Source: Erythrobacter sp. JK5 | GTDB taxonomy: Bacteria; Pseudomonadota; Alphaproteobacteria; Sphingomonadales; Sphingomonadaceae | Assembly (NCBI RefSeq): GCF_018205975.1 | Contig: NZ_CP073577.1 | Coordinates: 1,116,001-1,180,000 of the forward strand | Length of the DNA: 64,000 nt | Direction: 5' to 3' | Shown: positions 56,599-64,000 of the stretch, one piece after another | Layout of the letters: the number at the start of each line of letters is the position of its first letter | Numbering within the stretch: the stretch's first letter is position 1 | The notes under the pieces: model-generated | What the model was told of the DNA's origin: nothing | Database searches by the model: none | The model's input: the letters and a program-made list of their open reading frames with translations, nothing else | Program-made: the position numbers and the translations under genes

Positions 56599-56649
56599 AG
56601 CACCGCCGCGCGCTCGCTTGGCAAGCGCAAGACGATGCTTAATCGATGG

Positions 56650-56931
56650 TTACTCGCCGGTCACCGAATCGGCCACGTCCTGCGCCGCTTCGCCGACCTG
56701 CCCGGCAGCTTCGCCGACATCGGAAGCAGCGTCCGCGATCGCGTTATCCTTGGCGATCTCGGCGCTGTTGGTCTGCGTCAGGAGATAAACCCCGACCCCG
56801 AGCGCGATGACGAGGATCAGCAGGAATGCCCATTTCGCCATTCCACCGCCGGAGCCGCCGGTTTCTATGGTGCGCGTGGTGTGGGTGTTGCCCTGTGCAT
56901 CGGTGTGTTCGGTAATGCGTTCTTCTGTCAT
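56650..56931 (-). CDS. Small single-pass membrane protein
   Basis: A 93-residue protein. Residues 1-29 are hydrophilic (MTEERITEHTDAQGNTHTTRTIETGG), followed by one helix (WAFLLILVIALGVGVYLLT) and an acidic, alanine-rich tail (IADAASDVGEAAGQVGEAAQDVADS) with heptad-like spacing. Such tails occur in small stress or envelope proteins. I do not recognise the family. It is preceded by a GGGAGGAT ribosome site. Confidence 0.7.
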   Translation of the reverse strand: MTEERITEHTDAQGNTHTTRTIETGGSGGGMAKWAFLLILVIALGVGVYLLTQTNSAEIAKDNAIADAASDVGEAAGQVGEAAQDVADSVTGE

Positions 56932-56994
56932 TTCGTATCCTCCCTTGGGAAAAATGATGGACAGGGCGAGAGGTTCCAGAGCACGCCCGGTCGG

Positions 56995-58326
56995 TCAGAG
57001 GCTGGCCGTCAGGCGCGGCGTAGCCGGGGTAAGGCAATCCGCGCGGCGACAGCGCGGACAGCCGACGCCGAGCGGCACCGCATCCTGCGGATCGAGCGAA
57101 ATGCCGCGAGCCTGCGCGAGCTCCCCTGCGAAACGGGCTTCGACACCCAGCACGATCGCCTTGCGCGCCGAGCACGCGGCCCCGTCGACCTCGACCGTGC
57201 GGGCAATCGTGAGCCAGTGCTTGGGCGCCGCCTCGCCTTCGCCGAAGGTTACGGCCTGCGTCAGCATGGTGCCCCTACTCTCGAACGCGGCGTAGGGCAC
57301 CCAGGCCGGCCACCGCGCCCCGGTAAGCGGGTAGATCGCGCCGCTCGCGCCTGCCGTGAAGGCGACCATGCGGCCTGTCCGGCCGAACCTGGCGCTGAAG
57401 AACGGCAGACCGCGCTCGCCGACCCGCTGCAGCGTGGTGAGACGCTGGGCGACCTGATCGAAGCTCGCAGCGAACCGGCGCTGAAGCACCGCGAGATCGT
57501 AACCGGTCTGCTCGCACGCGCGCAGAAACCGGCGATAGGGCATCAGCAAGGCACCGGCGACATAATCGGTCACGTGCTCGCGAAACAGGGCGCGCGCCTC
57601 GGGCGATCCGAGCCCCGCCCCCGCGACCAGCAGATCGATCGCCTCGCGCTGTTCGAGCGCGCCGATCTGCCGCGCGATCTGGAACCGCCGGGCCGCGCCG
57701 GGCAGCATTTCAGAGAGCTGCAACTGACGCGCATGCAGATCGAGCCGGTGCACGAGGCCGGGAATGACGTCCGACGGGAGTATGCGGACCGTGATCTGAT
57801 GCTTTTCGCGCAGCCGGTCGCGCAGCGAGGCACCGATATCGCTGCTGGAAAGCCGCAATTGGTCGGACAGCTGCTCCGCCGCTTCGTCGAGATCGGCGAA
57901 GTGGTTCTGCCACCGCTCGACCGCCTCGCGCGCCTTCGCCGCAGGATCCTCGCGGTGCCCGGATTGGCTCCCCGCACTGTCGTACAGACGCGCAAAGGCC
58001 GCGGCCGCCTGCGGCGCAGCGGCGAGGAATTCCTGCACCTCCTCGCGGTCGATGCCGAGATCGACGAAACGCTCGTCGCTCAGGCGCCGGGCGAGGCCGT
58101 CCAGCCCGCCGATCGCTTCGTCTTCGCGCAGGCTGCGCGGATCGAAGTCGAACCGCTCAATCACCTGGACAAGAACGCGCGCGGAAAGCGGGCGCTGGTT
58201 GCGCTCGATCAGGTTCAAGTAGCTCGGTGAAATGCCGAGCGATGCCGCCATGGCGGCCTGCGTGAGCCCTTCGCGCTTGCGCAATCGGCGCAGCGCGGGT
58301 CCGGCAAGAAGTGCGTTATCGGCCAT
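56995..58326 (-). CDS. XRE-family regulator with IrrE-like and DUF2083 domains (RamB/ScfR type)
   Basis: A 443-residue regulator. An N-terminal helix-turn-helix (LLAGPALRRLRKREGLTQAAMAASLGISPSYLNLIERNQRPLSARVLVQV) is followed by an IrrE-like central region and a C-terminal DUF2083 domain with a cysteine cluster (GCPRCRRADC). Proteins of this architecture, RamB in corynebacteria and short-chain-fatty-acid regulators in proteobacteria, control glyoxylate-cycle genes in response to acetyl-CoA status. Its gene is divergent from aceA, with palindromes in between. The cysteine motif may sense redox or metal. Confidence 0.88.
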   Translation of the reverse strand: MADNALLAGPALRRLRKREGLTQAAMAASLGISPSYLNLIERNQRPLSARVLVQVIERFDFDPRSLREDEAIGGLDGLARRLSDERFVDLGIDREEVQEFLAAAPQAAAAFARLYDSAGSQSGHREDPAAKAREAVERWQNHFADLDEAAEQLSDQLRLSSSDIGASLRDRLREKHQITVRILPSDVIPGLVHRLDLHARQLQLSEMLPGAARRFQIARQIGALEQREAIDLLVAGAGLGSPEARALFREHVTDYVAGALLMPYRRFLRACEQTGYDLAVLQRRFAASFDQVAQRLTTLQRVGERGLPFFSARFGRTGRMVAFTAGASGAIYPLTGARWPAWVPYAAFESRGTMLTQAVTFGEGEAAPKHWLTIARTVEVDGAACSARKAIVLGVEARFAGELAQARGISLDPQDAVPLGVGCPRCRRADCLTPATPRLTASL

Positions 58327-58336
58327 GGGAAAGGTC

Positions 58337-58352
58337 TGTAAATTACTTTACA
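58337..58352. promoter_or_regulatory. Palindrome next to the RamB-like gene start (possible autoregulatory site)
   Basis: TGTAAA-ttac-TTTACA lies 11 bases upstream of the regulator's ATG. The GTCTGTAA that begins it (58334-58341) recurs at 58398-58405 on the aceA side, giving two related sites in the divergent promoter. Confidence 0.5.
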
Positions 58353-58417
58353 TCATGACACAAGATTTGCCGAATATCACCCGATACAGACAAGAAAGTC
58401 TGTAATTTTTCCTGTCA

Positions 58418-58432
58418 TGTTGCACTGCAACA
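58418..58432. promoter_or_regulatory. Palindrome upstream of aceA
   Basis: TGTTGCA-C-TGCAACA is a perfect 7+1+7 inverted repeat ending 45 bases before aceA. The TTGCA/TGCAA half-sites are reminiscent of RamB-type operators. It probably overlaps the aceA promoter. Confidence 0.5.
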
Positions 58433-58477
58433 GTGCACACCGGTCTCACACCTCCCCAAGCAAGCAGGAGACCTCTC

Positions 58478-60076
58478 ATGACCTATCAGACCCAGATCGC
58501 GCAGATGCGCAAGCTCATCGATGCCAACGGCCCCAGCTGGGGCGCGGTCGACGCCGAAAACGCCGCGCGCATGACGATCCAGAATCGCTTCAAGACCGGG
58601 CTCGACATTGCCAAGTACACCGCCGGAATCATGCGCGCCGACATGGACGCCTACGATGCCGATCCTGCGGCCTACACCCAGTCGCTCGGCTGCTGGCACG
58701 GGTTTATCGCGCAGCAGAAGATGATATCGATCAAGAAGCACTTCGGCAGCACCAAACAGCGTTACCTGTACCTCTCGGGCTGGATGGTTGCCGCGCTGCG
58801 CAGCGAATTCGGGCCGCTGCCCGATCAATCGATGCACGAGAAGACCAGTGTCCCGGCGCTGATCGAGGAACTCTACACCTTCCTCAAGCAGGCCGACGCC
58901 CGCGAACTCGGCGGCATGTTCCGCGCACTCGACGGCGCCCGCGAAGCGGGTGACGACATGGAGGCCAAGCGGCTCGAAAACGCGATCGACAACTACGAAA
59001 CCCATGTCGTTCCGATCATCGCCGATATCGATGCCGGCTTCGGCAATCCCGAGGCGACCTACCTCCTTGCCAAGAAGATGATCGAGGCAGGCGCCTGCGC
59101 GCTCCAGATCGAGAACCAGGTTTCGGACGAGAAGCAGTGCGGTCACCAGGACGGCAAGGTCACGGTTCCGCACGAGGAATTCCTGCAGAAGATCCGCGCG
59201 ATCCGTCACGCGTTCCTCGAACTCGGGGTCGATAACGGGATCATCGTCGCGCGCACCGACTCGCTCGGCGCCGGTCTGACGAAGCAGATCGCCTATTCGA
59301 AACAGCCTGGCGATCTGGGCGACCAGTACAACGCCTTCCTCGATTGCGAGGAGGTCGATCCGGCCAATGTCACCAACGGCCAGGTATTCATCAGCCGCAA
59401 CGGCAAGCTGATGGCCCCCAAGCGTTTGCCTTCGAACCTGTTCCAGTTCCGCGCCGGCACCGGCGAAGACCGCTGCGTGCTCGATTGCATCACCTCGCTT
59501 CAGAACGGCGCAGACCTGCTGTGGATCGAGACCGAAAAGCCGCATGTCGAACAGATCGCCGGAATGGTTGACCGCGTGCGCGAAGTCATCCCGAACGCCA
59601 AGCTGGTCTACAACAACTCGCCCAGCTTCAACTGGACGCTCAACTTCCGCCAGCAGGTCTATGATGCGTGGGTCGAAGCCGGGAAGGACGTGTCCGCTTT
59701 CGAACGCGACAAGCTGATGAGCGCGGATTACGACGGCACCGAACTCGCCGCGCAGGCCGACGAGAAGATCCGGACATTCCAGTCCGACGCCGCAAAACGC
59801 GCGGGCATCTTCCATCACCTGATCACGCTGCCGACCTACCACACAGCCGCGCTCAGCACCGACAATCTCGCCAGGGAGTATTTCGGCGAGCAGGCGATGC
59901 TCGGCTACGTCAAGAACGTCCAGCGGCAGGAAATTCGCCAAGGCATCGCCTGCGTGAAGCACCAGAACATGGCCGGATCCGACATCGGCGACGATCACAA
60001 GGAATACTTTGCCGGCGAAGCCGCGCTCAAGGCGGGCGGCAAGGACAACACCATGAACCAGTTCGAGGCTGCGTGA
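58478..60076 (+). CDS. aceA: Isocitrate lyase
   Basis: AceA splits isocitrate to glyoxylate and succinate, allowing growth on acetate and fatty acids. The 532-residue form (longer than the E. coli enzyme) starts MTYQTQIAQMRKLIDANGPSWGAVD. Motifs: SLGCWHGFIAQQKMISIKKHFG, ADIDAGFGNPEATYLLAKKM, the catalytic SDEKQCGHQDGKV (the KxCGH loop with the active cysteine, near residue 217), ARTDSLGA and VYNNSPSFNW. ATG 58478 has AGGAG upstream. Malate synthase is not in the window. Confidence 0.97.
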   Translation: MTYQTQIAQMRKLIDANGPSWGAVDAENAARMTIQNRFKTGLDIAKYTAGIMRADMDAYDADPAAYTQSLGCWHGFIAQQKMISIKKHFGSTKQRYLYLSGWMVAALRSEFGPLPDQSMHEKTSVPALIEELYTFLKQADARELGGMFRALDGAREAGDDMEAKRLENAIDNYETHVVPIIADIDAGFGNPEATYLLAKKMIEAGACALQIENQVSDEKQCGHQDGKVTVPHEEFLQKIRAIRHAFLELGVDNGIIVARTDSLGAGLTKQIAYSKQPGDLGDQYNAFLDCEEVDPANVTNGQVFISRNGKLMAPKRLPSNLFQFRAGTGEDRCVLDCITSLQNGADLLWIETEKPHVEQIAGMVDRVREVIPNAKLVYNNSPSFNWTLNFRQQVYDAWVEAGKDVSAFERDKLMSADYDGTELAAQADEKIRTFQSDAAKRAGIFHHLITLPTYHTAALSTDNLAREYFGEQAMLGYVKNVQRQEIRQGIACVKHQNMAGSDIGDDHKEYFAGEAALKAGGKDNTMNQFEAA

Positions 60077-60083
60077 ACACAGC

Positions 60084-60204
60084 GATGGGGATCGAATTCG
60101 AGGCAGATTGATCCGGTTGGAGAGGAGGTTCCTGCAAGTTCGAGAAACTCTCGGTCTTGCGGGAACCATCCAAGCCTTCCATGAGCTGTAGCTCCATCCC
60201 CATC
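60084..60204 (+). promoter_or_regulatory. Strongly structured RNA between aceA and the 60217 small gene
   Basis: GATGGGGAT (60084-60092) is perfectly complementary to ATCCCCATC (60196-60204), closing about 100 bases. Inside are a 12-bp stem GGTTCCTGCAAG/CTTGCGGGAACC (60127-60167) and GAGCT-GT-AGCTC (60183-60194). The 3' arm ends directly before the AGGAGAG ribosome site of the small gene, so folding could control its translation. Confidence 0.5.
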
Positions 60205-60216
60205 AGGAGAGAGACG

Positions 60217-60402
60217 ATGAGCGATACCGACACCCAGAGCCGAGAGCCGTCGCGCGCCCGCGCCCTGCTTTCGACCGCCGATATGAAGCTGTTGCGCCGT
60301 GCACTGGAAAGCCACGCCCGCAACACCGAAGACCGGGACGAGCTCGCCAAGATCAACGCGTTGCACCATCGGCTCGGCACCTACGTGCCGTCCGCCGAAT
60401 AG
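60217..60402 (+). CDS. Small hypothetical protein downstream of aceA
   Basis: A 61-residue hydrophilic protein, MSDTDTQSREPSRARALLS to LGTYVPSAE, apparently one or two helices (ADMKLLRRALESHARNTEDRDELAKINALHHRL). I do not recognise it. ATG 60217 has a good ribosome site (AGGAGAG, about seven bases upstream) and the frame is followed by a terminator, so it is probably real. Confidence 0.65.
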   Translation: MSDTDTQSREPSRARALLSTADMKLLRRALESHARNTEDRDELAKINALHHRLGTYVPSAE

Positions 60403-60452
60403 AAGAGCCGCACCCGCCCCCGGTTTGCACCAGTTCTCCTGGGGAGGAGAAT

Positions 60453-60498
60453 ACGACCGTCGAAGCCGGGCTTCGCCTTGCTTCGGCGGTCGTTCTTT
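60453..60498 (+). terminator. Rho-independent terminator after the 60217 gene
   Basis: ACGACCGTCGAAG pairs with CTTCGGCGGTCGT (12 of 13 positions Watson-Crick, one T-G) around a 15-base loop, followed by TCTTT. It lies between the small gene and the convergent amidohydrolase gene. Confidence 0.75.
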
Positions 60499-60507
60499 GC
60501 GCGTTAC

Positions 60508-61830
60508 CTAGCCGCCGTTTCCGGGCATCAGGTTCAGCGTCGCCGCGGTCAGCGCCTCGGTCGCGGTGGCGATCACGACCGGCGCGTCGGGTGCCCAGAA
60601 CGGCGAGTGCAGCGACACCAGTTCGGCTTCGCCGCGCTGCGACGCTTCCCATGTCGCCATCGGCACCCCGCCGACCCAGAAGATCAGCGACTGGACATTG
60701 TCCGGATCGGCGCGGCGGAACTGCCCGAAATCCTCGCCACCCATCACGCTCGGCACTTCCTTGATCCGGCCTTCGAAACGCGCCTGCAATCCGGCCATGA
60801 CTTGATCGGTGAAATCCGGATCGTTGTAGGTCGATGGGGTGTACGGATCCTGCACGGTCACGCGCGGCAGCTTGTCCTCGGGCATGCCCGCCGCCAGCGC
60901 TTCGCCGCGCGCGATCCGCGCGATCCCGTCGAGCAGCAGCTTGCGCGCCTCGTCGGTGTAGCTGCGCACCGTGATCTGCAACCGCGCCTCGTCGGAGATG
61001 ATGTTGTGCTTTGACCCGGCCTGGAAACTGCCGACCGTGACCACGCCCGGATCGAGCGGATTGAGCTCGCGGCTGACCAGCGTTTGCAGCCGGGTGACGA
61101 TGCTGGCCGCGATGACGATCGGGTCCTTGGTGGTGTGGGGATAGGCGCCGTGACCGCCGATGCCGGGGATCACCACGTCGACGCTGTCGACGTTGGCGAG
61201 CGCGAAACCCTTCGAATAGCCGATGAAACCCGCCGGAGCCTGCGCCGCGTCGTGGAACGCGAGCACGTAATCGGGCTTGGGGAACCGTTCGTACAGCCCG
61301 TCCTCGAGCATGGCGAGCGCGCCCTCGCCGGTTTCCTCGGCAGGTTGCAGGATCATCACCAGCGTGCCGGACCATTCATCCTTGCGCTCGGCCAGCAGCT
61401 GTGCCGCCCCGATCCACGCGGCCATGTGGGTGTCGTGGCCGCAGGCGTGCATCACCCCGGTCTCGATCCCGCTGGCCGGTATCGCCGTTTGCCTGGACGC
61501 ATAGGGCAAACCGGTCTGCTCGATCACCGGCAGCCCGTCCATGTCGGCGCGCAGCATTACCGTCGGACCATCGCCGTTGCGCATCACTGCCACCACGCCG
61601 GTCCGGCCGACACCCTCGGTCACTTCGAAGCCGAGCGCGCGAGCGCGCGCCGCGAGCTTTTTCGCGGTCTCGAATTCCTGAAACGACAGCTCGGGATTGG
61701 CGTGCAGGTCCTGATAGAGCTCGATCAGGCCCGGCATGTCCGCCATGACGTCGTCGCGCAGCTCGTCGGCCTGCGCCGGAAGTGCGAATGCGGCGAGGCA
61801 GGCACCGGTCAGCGCCAATCGGATGTTCAT
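60508..61830 (-). CDS. M20 family amidohydrolase/peptidase, exported
   Basis: A 440-residue metal-dependent hydrolase with signal peptide MNIRLALTGACLAAFALPAQA. Motifs: ELYQDLHANPELSFQEFETAKKLAA, MLRADMDGLPVIEQTGLPYAS, MHACGHDTHMAAWIGAAQLL (metal-binding HACGHD near residue 125), QPAEETGEGALAML (Glu pair), and VMGGEDFGQF. These are the blocks of the IAA-amino-acid/hippurate hydrolase subfamily. ATG 61830. The SLC13 transporter gene precedes it by 23 bases, so uptake and hydrolysis of one substrate may be coupled. Confidence 0.92.
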   Translation of the reverse strand: MNIRLALTGACLAAFALPAQADELRDDVMADMPGLIELYQDLHANPELSFQEFETAKKLAARARALGFEVTEGVGRTGVVAVMRNGDGPTVMLRADMDGLPVIEQTGLPYASRQTAIPASGIETGVMHACGHDTHMAAWIGAAQLLAERKDEWSGTLVMILQPAEETGEGALAMLEDGLYERFPKPDYVLAFHDAAQAPAGFIGYSKGFALANVDSVDVVIPGIGGHGAYPHTTKDPIVIAASIVTRLQTLVSRELNPLDPGVVTVGSFQAGSKHNIISDEARLQITVRSYTDEARKLLLDGIARIARGEALAAGMPEDKLPRVTVQDPYTPSTYNDPDFTDQVMAGLQARFEGRIKEVPSVMGGEDFGQFRRADPDNVQSLIFWVGGVPMATWEASQRGEAELVSLHSPFWAPDAPVVIATATEALTAATLNLMPGNGG

Positions 61831-61853
61831 GTCAGTTTCTCCCCAAGGTCCGG

Positions 61854-63652
61854 CTACAATTGGTAGGTGAACGAAAGCATCACGGACAGCGCGGTCACCA
61901 TGATCAGCACCAGCGGCACGCCGGTGCGGATGTAGTCGACGAACTCGTAATTGCCCTCGGCCATGATCAGCATGTTGGTCTGGTAAGCGATCGGGGTGGC
62001 GTAGCAGAGGTTGCAGCCGAACAGCACCGCGAGCACCAGCGGTTCGGGCGGCAATCCGAGCTGCGCCGCGATGCTGAAGGCGATCGGCGTGCCGACCGTC
62101 GCCGCAGTGGCGTTGGACGCGAAATTGGTGAGCAGCGTCACGAACGCCATGATTGCTGCCAGCACCAGCGCGGGCGGGAGCATTCCGAGCCCGAGCGACA
62201 ACGCCTCGCCGAGCCACGCCGCCGCCCCGCTTTCGTCGATCACCCGCCCGATCGCGATACTCGCCGCGACCAGCACGATCACCTGCCCCGACAAGGCTCT
62301 GCCGACCCGGTCGAACTTCACGCAGCCCGTCACGAACATCAGGATCGCGCCCGCCAGTGCGGAAATCGCGATCGGGAAAATCCCGATCGAAGCGGTGAAC
62401 ACCGCGAAGCCCATGATTGCAGCCGACAGCAACGCCTTCGAGCGGCGCGGAAGCTCGCGCCCGCCTTCGAGCATCAGCAGGCTGTCCCCCGCGAAAACGC
62501 CTCGAGGTCGTCCTGCAACCCCATCACCAGCAGCACGTCGCCTTCGACAATCCTGAGGTCGCCGCCTTCGGAATACTGGTCGCGCCCGCCGAGCAGGCGG
62601 TCCGGACGGTGGATGCCCAGCACCGCGACGCCATACAGATCGGCGATCCCGGAGGAAGGCAGGGTGCGCGAAATCAGCCGCGAATCCGCGGTTACCGTCA
62701 TCTCGACGGCCATGATGTCGGTACCCTGCGCGGAGGCGAGCCGGCGGATCCGGTCGAGCACCCAGCTTGGTGCAAGCTCGCCCTTGAGCACCCGCACCGC
62801 GTCTTCGAGCGCTTCGTGGCTGCCCGAAATATGCAGCCGCTGTTGCGCCTGCAGCGGCCCGCGAGTCTGTTCGTGAATGGTGATTCCGCGCGGCAGGGTC
62901 GGCTGGATTTCGCTCACATCCTTGCCGATCAGCGCGCTGTCGCCCGCGATCCTCAGGCGGGTGTGAAACCGGCGAACGTTGTCGTCGGCCTCGACCCGGT
63001 TGTCTCCGAGCAGGCGCGGCGTGACCAGCCAGATGAACGGCAGCGCCACCAGCGAAGCGAGCAGCACGATCGGGGTGAAATCGAATACCCCGATCTCGCG
63101 CATCCCCAGATCGACCGCGATCGAGACGACCAGGATGTTGGTCGAGGTGCCGATCGTGGTCGCCATCCCGCCGAGCAGCGACGCCGAATTGAGTGGCATC
63201 AGCGTCTTCGAGGTCGGCATCGCCCCGCGCTGCGCCAGGGCTGCGAAGATCGGGATCATCAGCACCAGCACCGGGGTGTTGTTGACGAACATCGACAGGA
63301 AGAACGCGATCAGCAGCGACACCAGCAGCCCGATCTGGAGATTGACCTTGAACACCTGTTCGAGAATCCGCGCCGCCGGTTCAAGCGCGCCGGTGACCAC
63401 CAGTCCCCTGCCCATCACCATCAGCGCGCAGATCGTGATCAGCGCGTAATGGCCGAACCCGCCGAACGCGAGCGCCAGCCCGTCGATCGGGCGCGTGCCT
63501 TCGAGCGGGAAGAAATACAGACCCACCGCGATCACCGCGATGGTCAGCAGCGACACGATCTCGATCGACATCCGCCCGCGGACGAAGCCCACGAACATCA
63601 GGATGGTAATCACCATGGCGGCGATGGCGTGATAGGAAGGCAAGGAAAGCAT
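61854..63652 (-). pseudogene. SLC13/DASS-type transporter with TrkA-C domains, broken by a one-base frameshift
   Basis: The first frame (MLSLPSYHAIAAMVITILMFV) stops after QDDLEAFSRGTAC. The continuation (GDSLLMLEGGRELPRRSKALLSAAIMGF to MLSFTYQL) is in the next frame. The break is a run of five C on the plus strand (62486-62490); six would give one 599-residue protein. The halves are membrane domains (NTPVLVLMIPIFAALAQ and TNFASNATAATVGTPIAF) around a central TrkA-C region (residues about 195-390). Family members transport anions such as sulfate or dicarboxylates with Na+. Confidence 0.92.
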
Positions 63653-63714
63653 CGAGCGGTGGAATACCCTTCGCCCGCGAACTTTCAAAGCTTACCTTCA
63701 ATTTCAAGCGATTT

Positions 63715-63799
63715 TGGTGCCCCTGGCCCGACTCGAACGGGCACTCCCGAAGGAAAGCGATTTTGAGTCGCTCGCGTCTACCAATTCCACCACAGGGGC
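63715..63799 (-). tRNA. tRNA-Leu (anticodon CAA), CCA encoded
   Basis: On the minus strand the 85-base tRNA starts GCCCCTG and ends CAGGGGC-A-CCA. The D-arm is TGGTGGAATTGGTAGACGC, the anticodon stem AGCGA/TCGCT encloses CTCAAAA (anticodon CAA), a long variable arm (TTCCTTCGGGAGT) marks it as a class II tRNA, and the T-arm is CCCGTTCGAGTCGGG. Confidence 0.96.
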
Positions 63800-63839
63800 A
63801 CGCCTGAAACGGAGCGCGGCTGTTAGCGCCGCGCGCCGG

Positions 63840-64000
63840 TCACTTCAAGCTGTTGACGAGCAGCTTGTGCAGCTTCGAATGCAGCGCATTGTTCGCGGCC
63901 AGCACCTGCTCCGAGTGGATCGGATTCGACCGGCCCCGGAAATCGGTGACGAATCCGCCCGCTTCGCGGATCAACAGGCACCCGGCGGCGGTGTCCCAAT
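63840..64000 (-). CDS. Inositol monophosphatase family protein (C-terminal end only)
   Basis: The visible 53 codons read WDTAAGCLLIREAGGFVTDFRGR to LHKLLVNSLK and stop at 63840. WDTAAG is the metal-binding C-terminal motif of the inositol monophosphatase superfamily (SuhB/IMPase). The start lies beyond the right edge. The ending fits a SuhB-like protein; CysQ or FBPase-like members are less likely but not excluded. Confidence 0.85.
   Translation of the reverse strand, partial: WDTAAGCLLIREAGGFVTDFRGRSNPIHSEQVLAANNALHSKLHKLLVNSLK

Overview
The window is GC-rich (roughly 64-65 %), gene-dense chromosomal DNA from an alphaproteobacterium. The best guess is Sphingomonadales, probably the Erythrobacteraceae (Erythrobacter/Altererythrobacter-like). 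Support: short ilvC, long-form leuA, an imuA-imuB/dnaE2 SOS set with GTTC-N7-GTTC LexA boxes, an XrtA/PEP-CTERM regulatory cluster, and the mirror-image palindromic repeats scattered between and within genes. I see no phage, plasmid, insertion sequence or CRISPR array. The content is a core chromosome with small accessory patches.

Layout. 1-2.6 kb: minus-strand run xseB-ispA-lipoprotein-coaD-cyclophilin (partial). 2.6-6.8 kb: frameshifted DUF2177 gene, membrane protein, purL, two small DUF genes. 6.8-9.4 kb: two Coq4-family paralogues flanking a nitroreductase, each with a similar palindrome upstream. 9.5-11.3 kb: serB and miaA, divergent and overlapping at their 5' ends. 11.4-15.9 kb: ilvB-ilvN-ilvC, then DUF2200, a duplicated scrap of the ilvC tail and a DUF4329 gene. 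15.9-16.35 kb: a gene-free stretch able to form strong RNA structure. 16.35-24.2 kb: FMN alpha-hydroxy-acid dehydrogenase, YHS lipoprotein, leuA with a Leu-rich leader peptide, DUF389, DUF2189, amidohydrolase, nitronate monooxygenase. 24.2-28.2 kb: AHH-type nuclease-like protein with an unknown partner, flavodoxin-like protein, recJ, tRNA-Glu. 28.3-34.7 kb: phosphate regulon phoR-pstC-pstA-pstB-phoU-phoB, without pstS. 34.7-45.6 kb: DNA-damage island (extensin-like, dnaE2, udgX, DNA-repair radical SAM, then PilZ, imuB, imuA) with two LexA boxes. 45.6-50.1 kb: NSS transporter, panB, DUF475, a frameshifted BASS transporter. 50.1-56.5 kb: XrtA/PEP-CTERM exopolysaccharide control (TPR lipoprotein, prsR, prsK, sugar transferase). 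56.6-60.5 kb: small membrane protein, RamB/ScfR-like regulator divergent from aceA, small protein. 60.5-64 kb: M20 amidohydrolase, frameshifted SLC13 transporter, tRNA-Leu, inositol-monophosphatase-like gene (partial).

How they work together. The branched-chain amino acid genes (ilvBNC, leuA) are split over two loci. The leuA leader suggests ribosome-mediated control. The phosphate genes are transport plus two-component signalling. The repair genes form a LexA-controlled translesion-synthesis and uracil-repair set. aceA is probably set by its divergent XRE regulator.

A strong caution about the sequence itself: four genes (DUF2177, pstC, BASS transporter, SLC13 transporter) are each broken by apparent loss of exactly one G or C from a homopolymer run, and each reads through perfectly if that base is restored. 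This looks like systematic homopolymer under-calling rather than gene decay.
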